Made by a program: the position numbers and the translations under genes. The notes below the pieces were generated by a model. That model had not been told where the DNA came from. It saw only the letters and a list, made by a program, of their open reading frames with translations, and ran no database searches. 64,000 bases of DNA from Oscillospiraceae bacterium (GTDB lineage Bacteria; Bacillota; Clostridia; Oscillospirales; Oscillospiraceae), in contig JAHHRX010000001.1 in the NCBI GenBank assembly GCA_020025545.1, positions 49,824 through 113,823 of the forward strand. Reading direction: 5' to 3'. Below, in pieces: positions 31,753 through 40,743 of the stretch. How positions within the stretch are numbered: the stretch's first letter is position 1; the number at the start of each line of letters is the position of its first letter.

Positions 31753-33161
31753 TCAATGTCCTTTGCGATTTCTTCGGGGGGATTGTCCAGAACTTCGGGA
31801 TGCTGAAGCAGCCGCCGGAAGTGCTTGAAGAAAGTGGCGTAGTAGTATCCGTCTACGATCCGTTCGTCCATGACAAACTTCATATCCACATATTTACGCT
31901 GGACCAGACTGCCGTCTTCCTGCAATTCAACGGCTTTTCGCTTGCAGCCGAAGGATACAAAGACTGGCAGGTTGCCGAAATCATAGAGATGATGGTACAC
32001 CGGCGGGATTCCGAGGCTTCCCATGGAGGTGAAGAACACACTTCCGTGGAAGGGACTTAACTCCGTGAGGGCTTTCGGAATGAGCCCGAAATAGTCCATT
32101 GTCCGCAGTACCCATACGGCAAATTTCAGCAGCACGCCGGGAAGCAGCGTGAAGCAGTGGGCCAGATTATCAAAGCTGGAATTGAGCGGAGTGCTTTTGA
32201 TTTCTTCCACAGCTTCGTGGAGCTTGCGGTAAACATCGTCTGCGGTGTCTCTTGGAGAGAGATGTACTTTCATAACAGTATCCGGAGCGTCAGAGGCCAT
32301 CTCCTTTTTAACCACCATACAGAATTGGATGTCTTCTCCCCGGGAATAGACCTTCTGCCCGGAGATAAAACGGTTGACCGCCGGATACTTACAGAGTGCC
32401 CGTACATAAGCTGCCAGCAGCACATGGGTGAGACCAAAGCTCGTCAGACCCTCCTTGCGTTTTTTGCGGATGTAACGGTCAATGTGGCTGATCTCCAAAG
32501 AAACGGGGAAATGATTGGAGGCAGTATTGCGGGTAACCATAATGTAGGGGGATACCTGATCCATAGGGGGCAGAGTGCGAATCCGACGGCCGTCGCTGCG
32601 ATCACCCCAGTTGGGATGCCATTCATTGTGGGGGTGAACCCGCACGGCAAAGCAAAGCAGGAAAAGCCCCAGAAAGAACAGCAGTTCCGGCGCCAGATAC
32701 AGCATCACCGCCGTGTCAAAGCCGGACCAATAGCAGATGGTTATGCCGATGGCCAGGGGGGAGGCCAGCAAAAGATAGAGAATCCAGATGCCGTGAAATC
32801 TGCCGGAGGTAATGAGCATATAGAGCAGAAAATAAAATACCAGAATTACCCGGTAAAGCAGCTTCAGCAGGAGACCGTTTCCGAGACAAAACAGAGGCTG
32901 AAAACCGTAGAAAACCGCCATCAGCAGCATGGGGATGGTGGTTTTATAAAAATATTCCTGACCGGCAAGCAAAAGGATGGACACAAACAGCAAAGTAGCT
33001 CCGATTGGCAGAACAATTTGACTCCACACCTCAATGCTATCCCATACTCCTTTCACGCAGGGAATGGCAATGCGGGTCACTGCCGAGCCGACAAGGCAAA
33101 GTGCCATCAGCCATGTCAGCGCGTTTTTTCGGCTGACATAAAAGTGTAATCTTCTTTCCAT
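31749..33161 (-). CDS. Membrane protein with a chloramphenicol-acetyltransferase-like (E2) domain
   Basis: This 470-residue protein starts with about six hydrophobic segments (residues 12-170). A soluble domain (about 185-460) resembles the catalytic domain of 2-oxoacid dehydrogenase E2 and CAT, seen in PVSLEISHIDRYI, FTSMGSLGIP and DERIVDGYYYATFF. In true acyltransferases the last motif is DHRxxDG. Here the catalytic His is Glu (residue 433), so classical chemistry is unlikely unless reworked. Joining such a domain to membrane helices suggests an acyl-group sensor or a membrane acyltransferase. No ribosome site is visible, and the promoter lies almost on top of the ATG. It overlaps birA. Confidence 0.68.
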   Translation of the reverse strand: MERRLHFYVSRKNALTWLMALCLVGSAVTRIAIPCVKGVWDSIEVWSQIVLPIGATLLFVSILLLAGQEYFYKTTIPMLLMAVFYGFQPLFCLGNGLLLKLLYRVILVFYFLLYMLITSGRFHGIWILYLLLASPLAIGITICYWSGFDTAVMLYLAPELLFFLGLFLLCFAVRVHPHNEWHPNWGDRSDGRRIRTLPPMDQVSPYIMVTRNTASNHFPVSLEISHIDRYIRKKRKEGLTSFGLTHVLLAAYVRALCKYPAVNRFISGQKVYSRGEDIQFCMVVKKEMASDAPDTVMKVHLSPRDTADDVYRKLHEAVEEIKSTPLNSSFDNLAHCFTLLPGVLLKFAVWVLRTMDYFGLIPKALTELSPFHGSVFFTSMGSLGIPPVYHHLYDFGNLPVFVSFGCKRKAVELQEDGSLVQRKYVDMKFVMDERIVDGYYYATFFKHFRRLLQHPEVLDNPPEEIAKDID

Positions 33162-33170
33162 AACAATATA

Positions 33171-33198
33171 ATTATACTCAATTCTTTAGAATTTGCAA
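33171..33198 (-). promoter_or_regulatory. Promoter giving a nearly leaderless mRNA
   Basis: On the minus strand, TTGCAA (33193-33198), a 16-bp spacer and TATAAT (33171-33176). Transcription should start within a few bases of the ATG at 33161. Confidence 0.55.
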
Positions 33199-33212
33199 CG
33201 GCGTAATCAATA

Positions 33213-33241
33213 AAGAGGACACCTTTTGGTGTCCTCTTTTT
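33213..33241. terminator. Terminator after the homocysteine methyltransferase gene
   Basis: AAAGAGGACACC pairs with GGTGTCCTCTTT. On the minus strand it lies directly after the stop of the gene that ends at 33241. Confidence 0.8.
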
Positions 33242-34113
33242 CAGCCGATTGTATTGATTACGGCGGCAATGTGCTCCGGCGTTGTGCCGCAGCAGCCACC
33301 CAGAAGCGTTGCACCGACTTTTTTGCAGGCAGCCATGATATCGGCAAAAGAATCGGGCGCCATGGCGTATTCCGGTATGCCGGCGGAATTGATCACAGGA
33401 ACGCCTGCGTTGGGCTTGCAGATCAAAGGGGCATCCAGCCGGCGGCGCAGCTTTTCTACCAGCAGCGGTGTCATGCTGTCGGCGCTGACACAGTTAAAGC
33501 CTACGGCGGCAGCACCGGCATCTGTCAGATCTTTCAGCACCGGGACGGCATCCATGCCGGATAGCAGAGCGCCGTCCGGGGTCATCACAAAGCTGTACAT
33601 GACGGCACCGGCGCCCTCCAGCTCAGCGGCGGTGAGAATGGCTTCTGCCTCCTGCGGGTAGAGAAGCGTTTCCGCTGCCAGAAGATCCACGCCGCCTTCC
33701 AAAAGCCCACAAATCTGCCGGCGGTAGTTGTCCAGCAGCAGGGAAAAATTTTGGGGATCGGCGCTTTCTGTATAGGCTGCCAGAGTGGTAAGATCCCCTG
33801 CAATGAGACACCCCGGGGCGGCGGCACGGCTGAGGGCTGCCAGCTGTGCGTTGATGGTCTCGGTTTGCCGATGCAGGTTCACCCGCTCAAGGGCAATGGG
33901 CTGCGCCTGAAAAGTGGGAGCGTAGACGATCTGTGCTCCGGCTTCGGCATAGCGCCGCTGAAGCTGCACCAGCACTTCCGGATTTGCCAGAACCCATTCC
34001 TCTGTGCAGCAGCCCTTTGGCATTCCGGCTTTCTGCAGATTGGAGCCGGTGGCTCCGTCCAGATACCGCAGCCCGTCCTTTACTTTCTCTGAAAATTCAC
34101 TTTTTGTCAGCAT
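33241..34113 (-). CDS. Homocysteine S-methyltransferase family protein
   Basis: This protein of about 290 residues is a zinc-dependent TIM-barrel methyltransferase like MmuM or the N-terminal module of MetH. It shows LDGATGSNLQKAG, a Cys in GFNCVS and the Cys-Cys pair in LGGCCGTTPEH, which together bind zinc and activate the thiol of homocysteine. The methyl donor may be S-methylmethionine or a corrinoid protein; no corrinoid gene is adjacent. The start is ATG 34113, or a GTG 12 bp upstream. It has its own promoter. Confidence 0.88.
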   Translation of the reverse strand: MLTKSEFSEKVKDGLRYLDGATGSNLQKAGMPKGCCTEEWVLANPEVLVQLQRRYAEAGAQIVYAPTFQAQPIALERVNLHRQTETINAQLAALSRAAAPGCLIAGDLTTLAAYTESADPQNFSLLLDNYRRQICGLLEGGVDLLAAETLLYPQEAEAILTAAELEGAGAVMYSFVMTPDGALLSGMDAVPVLKDLTDAGAAAVGFNCVSADSMTPLLVEKLRRRLDAPLICKPNAGVPVINSAGIPEYAMAPDSFADIMAACKKVGATLLGGCCGTTPEHIAAVINTIG

Positions 34114-34143
34114 ATTCTCCACCACACAGTAAAAACTGAAAAT

Positions 34144-34172
34144 AGTATAGCCTATTTCCTGAATGTTTGCAA
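34144..34172 (-). promoter_or_regulatory. Sigma-A-type promoter for the homocysteine methyltransferase
   Basis: On the minus strand, TTGCAA (34167-34172), a 17-bp spacer and TATACT (34144-34149). Confidence 0.65.
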
Positions 34173-34178
34173 GAAGGA

Positions 34179-34207
34179 TTGACGGTGAAGATGAGATTTG
34201 CTATTAT
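34179..34207 (+). promoter_or_regulatory. Sigma-A-type promoter for the M29 aminopeptidase
   Basis: TTGACG (34179-34184), a 17-bp spacer and TATTAT (34202-34207). It is back to back with the divergent promoter at 34144-34172. Confidence 0.65.
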
Positions 34208-34236
34208 GTGGATATATTCGGAAAAGGAGATAAAAT

Positions 34237-35460
34237 ATGAAAAAAACGATTCTCAGAGAATATGCAAAGCTTATTGTTCGCTGCGGTGTGAATGTCCAGA
34301 AGGGTCAGGAGGTTCTGATCTACGCCGGACTCGACCAGCCTGAATTTGTACAGATGGTGGCGGAGGAGGCCTACAAGGCCAAAGCCAAGCAGGTTATTGT
34401 GGAATGGTCTTACGATCCGATGCTGAAAACCCATGCCCGCTATCAGACGGTTAAAACCATGGGCACCGTGGAGCGCTGGCAGGAAGCTCGTCAGCAGCAT
34501 TTCTGCGATGTCATGCCTGCACGGATCCATCTGATTTCCGAAGACCCCGATGGCCTCAAGGGCGTGCGGATGGACAAGGTGGCTGCGGCCAGACAGCTGT
34601 CCTATCCCATTATGAAGCCCTATATTGACCAGCGGGAAGGCTGCCAGCAGTGGTGCATTGCCGCAGTTCCCGGCGCAGCCTGGGCAAAGAAGGTTTTCCC
34701 CGGCCTTTCCAAGCATCAGGCCATGGAAAAGCTGTGGGAGGCAATTCTCTTCACATCTCGAGTCAATGACGATCCCATTAAGGCATGGGAAGAGCACAAT
34801 GCGCAGCTGAAAGCCCGCTGCGACTACCTCAACAGCCTGCACATTGATTCTCTCCACTATACAGCCGAAAACGGCACCGATTTTACCGTGGGCATGATTC
34901 CGGAGGCTCGCTTCTGCGGCGGCGGAGAAACCACGCGTTCCGGCGTTTACTTTAACCCCAACATCCCCACTGAGGAGTGCTTCATCTCTCCCAAGCGCGG
35001 CGTGGCGGAGGGCATCGTGTATTCCACAAAGCCTCTGTCCTACGAGGGTCAGCTGATTGAAAACTTTTCCATGCGGTTTGAAAACGGCAAGGTAGTAGAG
35101 GCTCACGCAGAAAAAGGGGAAGAACTGCTCAATACCATGCTCGCCATGGACGAGGGTGCCGCCTATCTGGGCGAGTGTGCGCTGGTGCCTCAGCACAGCC
35201 CCATTGCCGAAAGCGGGCTGCTCTTCTATAATACTCTCTTCGACGAAAATGCCGCCTGCCATTTGGCTGTGGGCATGGGCTTTGCCGATACGATCGAGGA
35301 TCATCACAACAAGACGCTGGCTGAGTGCCGTGACCTCGGCATCAATGATTCCATGATTCATGAGGACTTCATGATCGGCTGCGACACCATGAACATCGAT
35401 GCAACCTGTGCCGATGGCCGTGTGATTCCCATTTTCCGGAATGGCAACTGGGCATTTTAA
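34237..35460 (+). CDS. M29-family aminopeptidase (AmpS/aminopeptidase T type)
   Basis: This 407-residue cytoplasmic metallo-aminopeptidase removes N-terminal residues, often with broad specificity. Family features are the N-terminal YAKLIVRCGVNVQKGQ, the Glu in NIPTEECFISPKRG, and the C-terminal HHNKTLAECRDLGINDS and HEDFMIG, which supply His and Asp metal ligands. Length is typical (about 410). It is monocistronic, with its own promoter, and is followed by the rpmE promoter. Confidence 0.93.
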   Translation: MKKTILREYAKLIVRCGVNVQKGQEVLIYAGLDQPEFVQMVAEEAYKAKAKQVIVEWSYDPMLKTHARYQTVKTMGTVERWQEARQQHFCDVMPARIHLISEDPDGLKGVRMDKVAAARQLSYPIMKPYIDQREGCQQWCIAAVPGAAWAKKVFPGLSKHQAMEKLWEAILFTSRVNDDPIKAWEEHNAQLKARCDYLNSLHIDSLHYTAENGTDFTVGMIPEARFCGGGETTRSGVYFNPNIPTEECFISPKRGVAEGIVYSTKPLSYEGQLIENFSMRFENGKVVEAHAEKGEELLNTMLAMDEGAAYLGECALVPQHSPIAESGLLFYNTLFDENAACHLAVGMGFADTIEDHHNKTLAECRDLGINDSMIHEDFMIGCDTMNIDATCADGRVIPIFRNGNWAF

Positions 35461-35489
35461 GGAAAAAACAGAAAATAAACAAAAAACAC

Positions 35490-35518
35490 TTGCAATCTTT
35501 GACCGAATGTGGTATGAT
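35490..35518 (+). promoter_or_regulatory. Sigma-A-type promoter for rpmE
   Basis: TTGCAA (35490-35495), a 17-bp spacer and TATGAT (35513-35518). The leader of about 60 nt has a small GGGGC/GCCCC hairpin at 35543-35557. Confidence 0.68.
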
Positions 35519-35585
35519 ACTCGGGCGATTTAAGATTGCTCGGGGCACTATGCCCCTTTTACATGATAAGAAAGAGGTGAACAAC

Positions 35586-35786
35586 ATGAAGGAAGGTATC
35601 CATCCCAATTACGAACAGACTACGATTCGCTGCGCTTGCGGCAATGTCTTTACCACTGGTTCTACCAAGAAGGACATTAAGGTTGAAATCTGCTCCAAGT
35701 GCCACCCTTTCTATACCGGCAAGCAGAAGCTGGTTGACACCGGTGGACGCGTTGATCGTTTCAACAAGAGATTTGGTATTAAGTAA
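35586..35786 (+). CDS. rpmE: 50S ribosomal protein L31, zinc-binding form
   Basis: This 66-residue ribosomal protein bridges the large and small subunits. It is the zinc-containing paralogue, with Cys16, Cys18, Cys36 and Cys39 in CACG and CSKC, and the usual KEGIHPNY start and GRVDRFNKRFG end. ATG 35586 follows AGAGGTG. It is monocistronic between its own promoter and terminator. No zinc-free L31 copy is in this window. Confidence 0.97.
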   Translation: MKEGIHPNYEQTTIRCACGNVFTTGSTKKDIKVEICSKCHPFYTGKQKLVDTGGRVDRFNKRFGIK

Positions 35787-35790
35787 TCGT

Positions 35791-35827
35791 AAAGTCCGCA
35801 CTGCGATTTCGTAGTGCGGACTTTTTA
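35791..35827 (+). terminator. Rho-independent terminator after rpmE
   Basis: AAAGTCCGCACT pairs with AGTGCGGACTTT and runs into TTTT. Confidence 0.9.
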
Positions 35828-35846
35828 TATATTTTTTGGGAAAAGA

Positions 35847-35876
35847 TTGCCTGAACCCCCAAGAATATGGTATAAT
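35847..35876 (+). promoter_or_regulatory. Sigma-A-type promoter for the hflX run
   Basis: TTGCCT (35847-35852), an 18-bp spacer and TATAAT (35871-35876). The leader to ATG 36029 is about 145 nt. I see no recognisable riboswitch in it. Confidence 0.6.
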
Positions 35877-36028
35877 AGCCGCAAAAGCTGCTGTTATACA
35901 TATTCGCTGCCGCTTTTCCCCCGCCGGATGACGGCACTGGAAAACGGCGGAATGTTACCATCTTGGTGGGGTTATGCTACAGTATACAGAAGATTGATCG
36001 GGTGCCTGGGCACTTACGGAGGAATAAC

Positions 36029-37297
36029 ATGGAAAATCAACCGGATCGGAAAATGCAGGAACGGGCTGTGCTTGTGGGGCTCAATGCAGATTGTTTTACA
36101 AAAGAACAGACCGCCACGGACGAAACGCTGGAGGAACTGGAAGCGCTGCTGGAAACGGCAGGCGGCTTTTGCACCGGCAAGATTCTGCAAAACCGCCATA
36201 CTCCCGATGCCCACAGTTTTATCGGTGAGGGCAAGGCACTGGAGGTCAAAATGCTGGCGGAGGTCACCGAGTCTACCATGGTGATTTTTGATAACGAGCT
36301 GTCTCCCGGCAATATCCGCGCGCTGGAGGAAATCATCGGCGTGACAGTGCTGGACCGCAGCGCACTTATTTTGGATATTTTTGCGCAGCGGGCAAAGACA
36401 AGAGAAGGACGGCTTCAGGTAGAGCTGGCACAGTATAAATATCTTTTGCCCCGGCTTTCCGGTATGGGCACCAGCCTGTCCCGGCAGGGAGGCGGCATCG
36501 GCACCAGAGGCCCCGGCGAGTCCAAGCTGGAAACGGATCGGCGGCATATTCGGGAGAGAATTTCCCGGCTGCAGGCAGAGCTGGAGCAGGTGCGGCAGGT
36601 GCGGGCGGTTCAGCGGGAACGGCGGATGAAAAATTCCGTGCCTGTGGTGGCCATTGTGGGATATACCAACGCCGGAAAATCCACGCTTCTGAATCAGCTG
36701 ACCGGGGCGGATATTCCTGCAAACAATCGGCTTTTCGACACACTGGACACAACTTCCCGGCAGTTGAAGGTGTCGGATAATCTGGATGTGGTGCTGACAG
36801 ATACGGTTGGCTTCATTGCCAAGCTGCCCCATCATCTGGTGAACGCCTTCCACGCAACGCTGGAGGAACTGGAATACGCCGACCTTTTGCTGCATGTTAT
36901 CGATTCGTCAGACGAAAACAGGGAAGACCATATTGCGGTGGTAGATCGGCTGGTGGCGAAACTTGCAAAGCCCGGCACACCGGTGCTGCGCTGCTATAAT
37001 AAAGCAGATCTCGTCCCCAAGGAAGATATTCCGGTGGGGGAGGATGTGGTGGCAATTTCCGCCAAGAGCGGCGTAGGCATGGAAAACCTCCTGAAAGCCA
37101 TTGAAGATGCCTTTGGCCACAGCCGCCACCATGTGATTGTCACGGTACCCTATTCCATGGGCGGTATGGTGCAGACCCTTCACGACGGAGCACAGGTTCT
37201 GGGCGTGGAGTACACCGGGGAGGGCATTGCCATTGAAGCGGTGCTGGACCCCATTCTCTACGGAAAGCTCAGAGAATATATTACAAAGGAGTGCTGA
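36029..37297 (+). CDS. hflX: GTPase HflX
   Basis: This 422-residue ribosome-associated GTPase splits stalled ribosomes after stress. It has the HflX N-terminal domain (FIGEGKALEVKML), a coiled linker with GGGIGTRGPGESKLETDRR, and the G domain: G1 GYTNAGKST, G3 DTVGF and G4 NKAD. ATG 36029 follows GGAGGAAT. It heads a plus-strand run that continues with yigZ, dgt and the dnaG-sigma cluster. Confidence 0.95.
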   Translation: MENQPDRKMQERAVLVGLNADCFTKEQTATDETLEELEALLETAGGFCTGKILQNRHTPDAHSFIGEGKALEVKMLAEVTESTMVIFDNELSPGNIRALEEIIGVTVLDRSALILDIFAQRAKTREGRLQVELAQYKYLLPRLSGMGTSLSRQGGGIGTRGPGESKLETDRRHIRERISRLQAELEQVRQVRAVQRERRMKNSVPVVAIVGYTNAGKSTLLNQLTGADIPANNRLFDTLDTTSRQLKVSDNLDVVLTDTVGFIAKLPHHLVNAFHATLEELEYADLLLHVIDSSDENREDHIAVVDRLVAKLAKPGTPVLRCYNKADLVPKEDIPVGEDVVAISAKSGVGMENLLKAIEDAFGHSRHHVIVTVPYSMGGMVQTLHDGAQVLGVEYTGEGIAIEAVLDPILYGKLREYITKEC

Positions 37298-37300
37298 ACA

Positions 37301-37927
37301 TTGGAAGAATATCTGGTTCCGACCCAATTCGGTGAAGATGAATTTACAGAGAAAAAATCCCGCTTCATCGGCAGGGTTTGGCCGGCAGAATCCGAGGAAG
37401 AGGCACTGGAAAAAATTGCTGCTATGAAAAAGCAGCACTATGATGCCACCCACAATTGCTGGGCTTACATCATAAAAGACGGCGCAGTCCGCTTTTCCGA
37501 TGACGGGGAGCCGGGGGGCACCGCGGGAATGCCTATGCTGCAAGTGCTGCAGCGGGAGGGACTCAACAATGTGGTGTGTGTGGTGACCCGGTATTTCGGC
37601 GGCATTCTTCTTGGCGCCGGGGGACTGGTGCGTGCCTATACAAAGGGTGCAAAGATTGCCGTGGATGCGGCAGGAAAATCTGTGAAACGGGTGTGGGATG
37701 TGCTGTATGTGCCCTGCCCATACCCATACTATGAGCGGGTGAAGCTGGAGGTGGCAGCCTTCGGCGGTGTCATCCGCAATACAGATTTCGGCGTGGAAGT
37801 GGATCTTGAAATTATGCTGCCGGAAAGCCAGAGCCAGCCGTTTATAACCCGGCTGACGGATCTTTCGGCGGCTACCATAGAAGCATTGGAAACCGGAAAA
37901 GAATACCGCGCATTTCCCATCGACTGA
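37301..37927 (+). CDS. yigZ: YigZ/IMPACT family protein
   Basis: This 208-residue protein has an IMPACT N-terminal domain (SRFIGRVWPAESEEEA, HNCWAYII, FSDDGEPGGTAGMP, VTRYFGGILLGAGGLVRAY) and a small C-terminal UPF0029 domain. Its biochemical role is unsettled. The eukaryotic relative regulates GCN2, while bacterial members are implicated in ribosome-related stress. The start is TTG 37301, three bases after hflX, with AAGGAG overlapping the hflX end. Confidence 0.92.
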   Translation: MEEYLVPTQFGEDEFTEKKSRFIGRVWPAESEEEALEKIAAMKKQHYDATHNCWAYIIKDGAVRFSDDGEPGGTAGMPMLQVLQREGLNNVVCVVTRYFGGILLGAGGLVRAYTKGAKIAVDAAGKSVKRVWDVLYVPCPYPYYERVKLEVAAFGGVIRNTDFGVEVDLEIMLPESQSQPFITRLTDLSAATIEALETGKEYRAFPID

Positions 37928-37942
37928 ACAGGAGGGCTTTCT

Positions 37943-38956
37943 ATGACAATTCGCTCGGAACTGGAATATCTGGAACATCGCCGCCTCAATCCCAAGGCAG
38001 CTTTTGCCGATGAAAGCAGAGGCAGGCCCGTTTCGGAGGAAGATCAGGAAGGGGACATCCGTACCTGCTACCAGCGGGATGCAGATCGGATTGTCCACAG
38101 CAAGGCTTTCCGCCGTCTGATGCACAAGACACAGGTGTTTTTGCGGCCGGAAGGTGACCATTACCGAACCCGCATGACCCATACCCTTGAAGTGGCCCGC
38201 ATTGCCAGAACCATCACCCGGGCACTGGGACTCAATGAGGATCTTGCGGAGGCCATTGCTCTGGGACATGATCTGGGGCATACGCCTTTCGGCCACGCCG
38301 GAGAAGCGGCCCTTTCCGATGTGACGGGAAAACCCTTCCGCCATAACGAGCAGAGCCTTCGTGTGGTGGATATTCTGGAGCAGGACGGCAGGGGATTGAA
38401 CCTTACCTGGGAGGTGCGCATGGGCATTCTGCAGCACACCGGGAAGGATTGGCCGGAGACATTGGAGGGGAAAGTTGTCCGCCGCAGCGACCAGATCGCC
38501 TATGTCAATCACGATATTGATGATGCCATCCGGGCGGGGATCCTTTCGGAAGACGATATCCCCCAGAGCATCTGCGCCATCCTGGGACACACCCACGGTC
38601 AGAGAATCGACAGGCTGGTGCTGGATGCCATTGAAACCTCCCGGGAGGCAGGGGAGATTCTGCTGTCTCCGACGGTGGACAAAGCCCTGCAGGAGCTGCG
38701 CAGCTTTATGTTTGAAAATGTCTACCGCAATCCCATTGCCAAGGGACAGGAAAACAAAGCGAAGGATATGCTGAAACAGCTTTACGAATACTATTTTTCC
38801 CATCCCGATGCCATCCCGATGGATTTTCAGCCCCAGCTTTCTTTCGGGGGGATGGAGCAGACAGTCTGCGATTATATTGCAGGCATGACGGATAACTATG
38901 CAGTCGATAAATACACGGAAATTTTTATCCCCGCAGGGTGGAATGTTCGGGGATGA
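37943..38956 (+). CDS. dgt: dGTP triphosphohydrolase-like HD protein
   Basis: This 337-residue HD-superfamily phosphohydrolase converts dNTPs (often dGTP) to nucleoside and triphosphate. The metal motif runs through RMTHTLEVARI, HDLGHTPFGH and a later conserved Asp in YVNHDIDDA. Length matches the shorter Gram-positive dGTPase-like group, so nucleotide preference is uncertain. It starts 15 bp after yigZ and ends 35 bp before dnaG. A role in balancing nucleotides for replication suits the neighbour. Confidence 0.92.
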   Translation: MTIRSELEYLEHRRLNPKAAFADESRGRPVSEEDQEGDIRTCYQRDADRIVHSKAFRRLMHKTQVFLRPEGDHYRTRMTHTLEVARIARTITRALGLNEDLAEAIALGHDLGHTPFGHAGEAALSDVTGKPFRHNEQSLRVVDILEQDGRGLNLTWEVRMGILQHTGKDWPETLEGKVVRRSDQIAYVNHDIDDAIRAGILSEDDIPQSICAILGHTHGQRIDRLVLDAIETSREAGEILLSPTVDKALQELRSFMFENVYRNPIAKGQENKAKDMLKQLYEYYFSHPDAIPMDFQPQLSFGGMEQTVCDYIAGMTDNYAVDKYTEIFIPAGWNVRG

Positions 38957-38991
38957 TGTGATACAATAACAAATTAGGGAGGGGACAGATT

Positions 38992-40743
38992 ATGGCATTT
39001 CCACCGTCATTTATTGATGAACTGGTTGCGCGCAATCCGATTGAGGATGTGGTGGGACAGTATGTGAATCTGAAACGCTCAGGTTCGAATATGTTTGGCC
39101 TCTGCCCTTTCCACGGAGAAAAGACTGCTTCCTTCTCAGTTGCACCGGATAAGGGAATCTATTACTGCTTCGGCTGTCATAAAGGCGGCGGCGTTATCAA
39201 TTTTGAAATGGAAATTGAGGGCCTGAGCTATCCGGATGCCGTCCGTGCGCTGGCAAAGCGTGTGGGAATGCAGGTGCCGGAGGATGAGCAGTATCAGAGC
39301 CGCTACCGTCAGCAGGAACGGCTGTGGGCACTTCACAAGGAAGCTGCCCGGTATTTTAACCGAAAGCTTTATGAGCCCGTGGGGCGCAATGCCTTGCAGT
39401 ATGCGCAGGGGAGAGGTATGCCCAAGTCCATTTTAACAGCTTTCGGCATTGGCTATGCGCCCGACAGCTGGGATGATATGGTGAAGGCTATGAGAGCCAA
39501 GGGCTATACCGATGAAGAGCTGAAGGAATCCGGACTTGTGTCTGTTTCCAAGAAAAACGGGAATCTGATGGACAGGTTCCGCAATCGTCTCATGTTCCCC
39601 ATTATCGATGTGCGGGGCAATGTGATCGGATTCGGCGGGCGGATACTGAGCGGAGATAAAAATGAGGCAAAGTACCTCAATTCTCCGGAAACGATCATTT
39701 TTAATAAGCGAAAAAATCTGTTCGCCCTGAATTTTGCCAAGAAGAGCAAGCTGGGTTATATGATTCTGGTGGAGGGCTACATGGATGCCATCGCCCTGCA
39801 TCAGTATGGCTTCGACTGCGCAGTTGCCTCTCTGGGCACGGCGCTGACGGAGGACAGCGCCAACCTTCTCAGCCGTTACACCGATCAGGTGGTACTGATT
39901 TATGACGGCGACCAGGCCGGACAGAACGCTACCAGACGGGCAATCCCGATTCTGGAGAAGGCGGGATTGCAGGTGAAGGTCCTGCAAATGCGGGATGCCA
40001 AGGACCCGGACGAATTCTTAAAGAAATTCGGCGCGGATCGTTTTAAACTCCTGCTGGAGGAATCCTCCAACCGTGTGGAATATCAGCTCAACGCAATCCT
40101 CAAAAAGTATGATCTGGGGGAAGATGAGCAGAAAATCAAGTTCGTGCAGGAATCTGCTGAACTGATCGTGACCCTCCACAGCCCTGTGCAGCAGGAGGTT
40201 TATGCGGGTCGTGTGGCGGAAAAGGCGGGAATCAGTATGGAATCCATGAAAATGGAGCTGGAGCGGGCCGGAAAACGCCGCAAATATGTCGAGAAAAAGA
40301 AACAGGAAAAAATTGATATGGCGCCGGCACGGGCATTGCAGCCCAAGAGCCGCACCATTCATTATGATAATATGAAATCCGCTGTGGCGGAAGAAAGTGT
40401 GCTGGCGCAGGTACTGCGGGAACCGGCGCTCTTTGATCAGGCCAAAGGACTGCGGCCGGAGGAATTTTCGTCGCCGCTGCTGGGAAAGGTCTATGGCCAG
40501 CTTCAGCGTCGCTACCGGGAGGGGCTGGAAGTGAGCATCAGCGTGCTGGAGGATTTGACTCCGGAGGAAGTTTCCCATATTGCCGGTGTTTACCACCACC
40601 GCGAGTCCCTTGTCAACGAGCAGGCCTTTGAGGATTGCATCCGAACCATCCGCAGTGAGCATATGGCTTCGGAGATCAGTTCTGCGGATGATCTGATGGC
40701 CTTCCGCAATCAGTTAAAGGAAAGAAAAGGAATCAACAAATGA
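38992..40743 (+). CDS. dnaG: DNA primase
   Basis: This 583-residue enzyme makes RNA primers for replication. The CHC2 zinc finger is near residues 38-62 (CPFHGEKTASF and CFGCHKGG), the toprim catalytic core contains VEGYMDA and IYDGDQAGQNA, and a helicase-binding C-terminal domain completes it. It overlaps the next gene by four bases (ATGA). In Firmicutes dnaG is usually followed by the primary sigma gene, and here it is followed by two sigma-like genes. Confidence 0.97.
   Translation: MAFPPSFIDELVARNPIEDVVGQYVNLKRSGSNMFGLCPFHGEKTASFSVAPDKGIYYCFGCHKGGGVINFEMEIEGLSYPDAVRALAKRVGMQVPEDEQYQSRYRQQERLWALHKEAARYFNRKLYEPVGRNALQYAQGRGMPKSILTAFGIGYAPDSWDDMVKAMRAKGYTDEELKESGLVSVSKKNGNLMDRFRNRLMFPIIDVRGNVIGFGGRILSGDKNEAKYLNSPETIIFNKRKNLFALNFAKKSKLGYMILVEGYMDAIALHQYGFDCAVASLGTALTEDSANLLSRYTDQVVLIYDGDQAGQNATRRAIPILEKAGLQVKVLQMRDAKDPDEFLKKFGADRFKLLLEESSNRVEYQLNAILKKYDLGEDEQKIKFVQESAELIVTLHSPVQQEVYAGRVAEKAGISMESMKMELERAGKRRKYVEKKKQEKIDMAPARALQPKSRTIHYDNMKSAVAEESVLAQVLREPALFDQAKGLRPEEFSSPLLGKVYGQLQRRYREGLEVSISVLEDLTPEEVSHIAGVYHHRESLVNEQAFEDCIRTIRSEHMASEISSADDLMAFRNQLKERKGINK

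Noticed and set aside
35540..35585. Possible autoregulatory leader (L31 type) before rpmE
   Set aside because: Only a short GGGGC/GCCCC hairpin is present. I could not match a known L31 leader consensus.
35883..36028. Possible riboswitch in the 145-nt hflX leader
   Set aside because: No conserved riboswitch blocks could be recognised and no strong terminator or anti-SD stem is visible.
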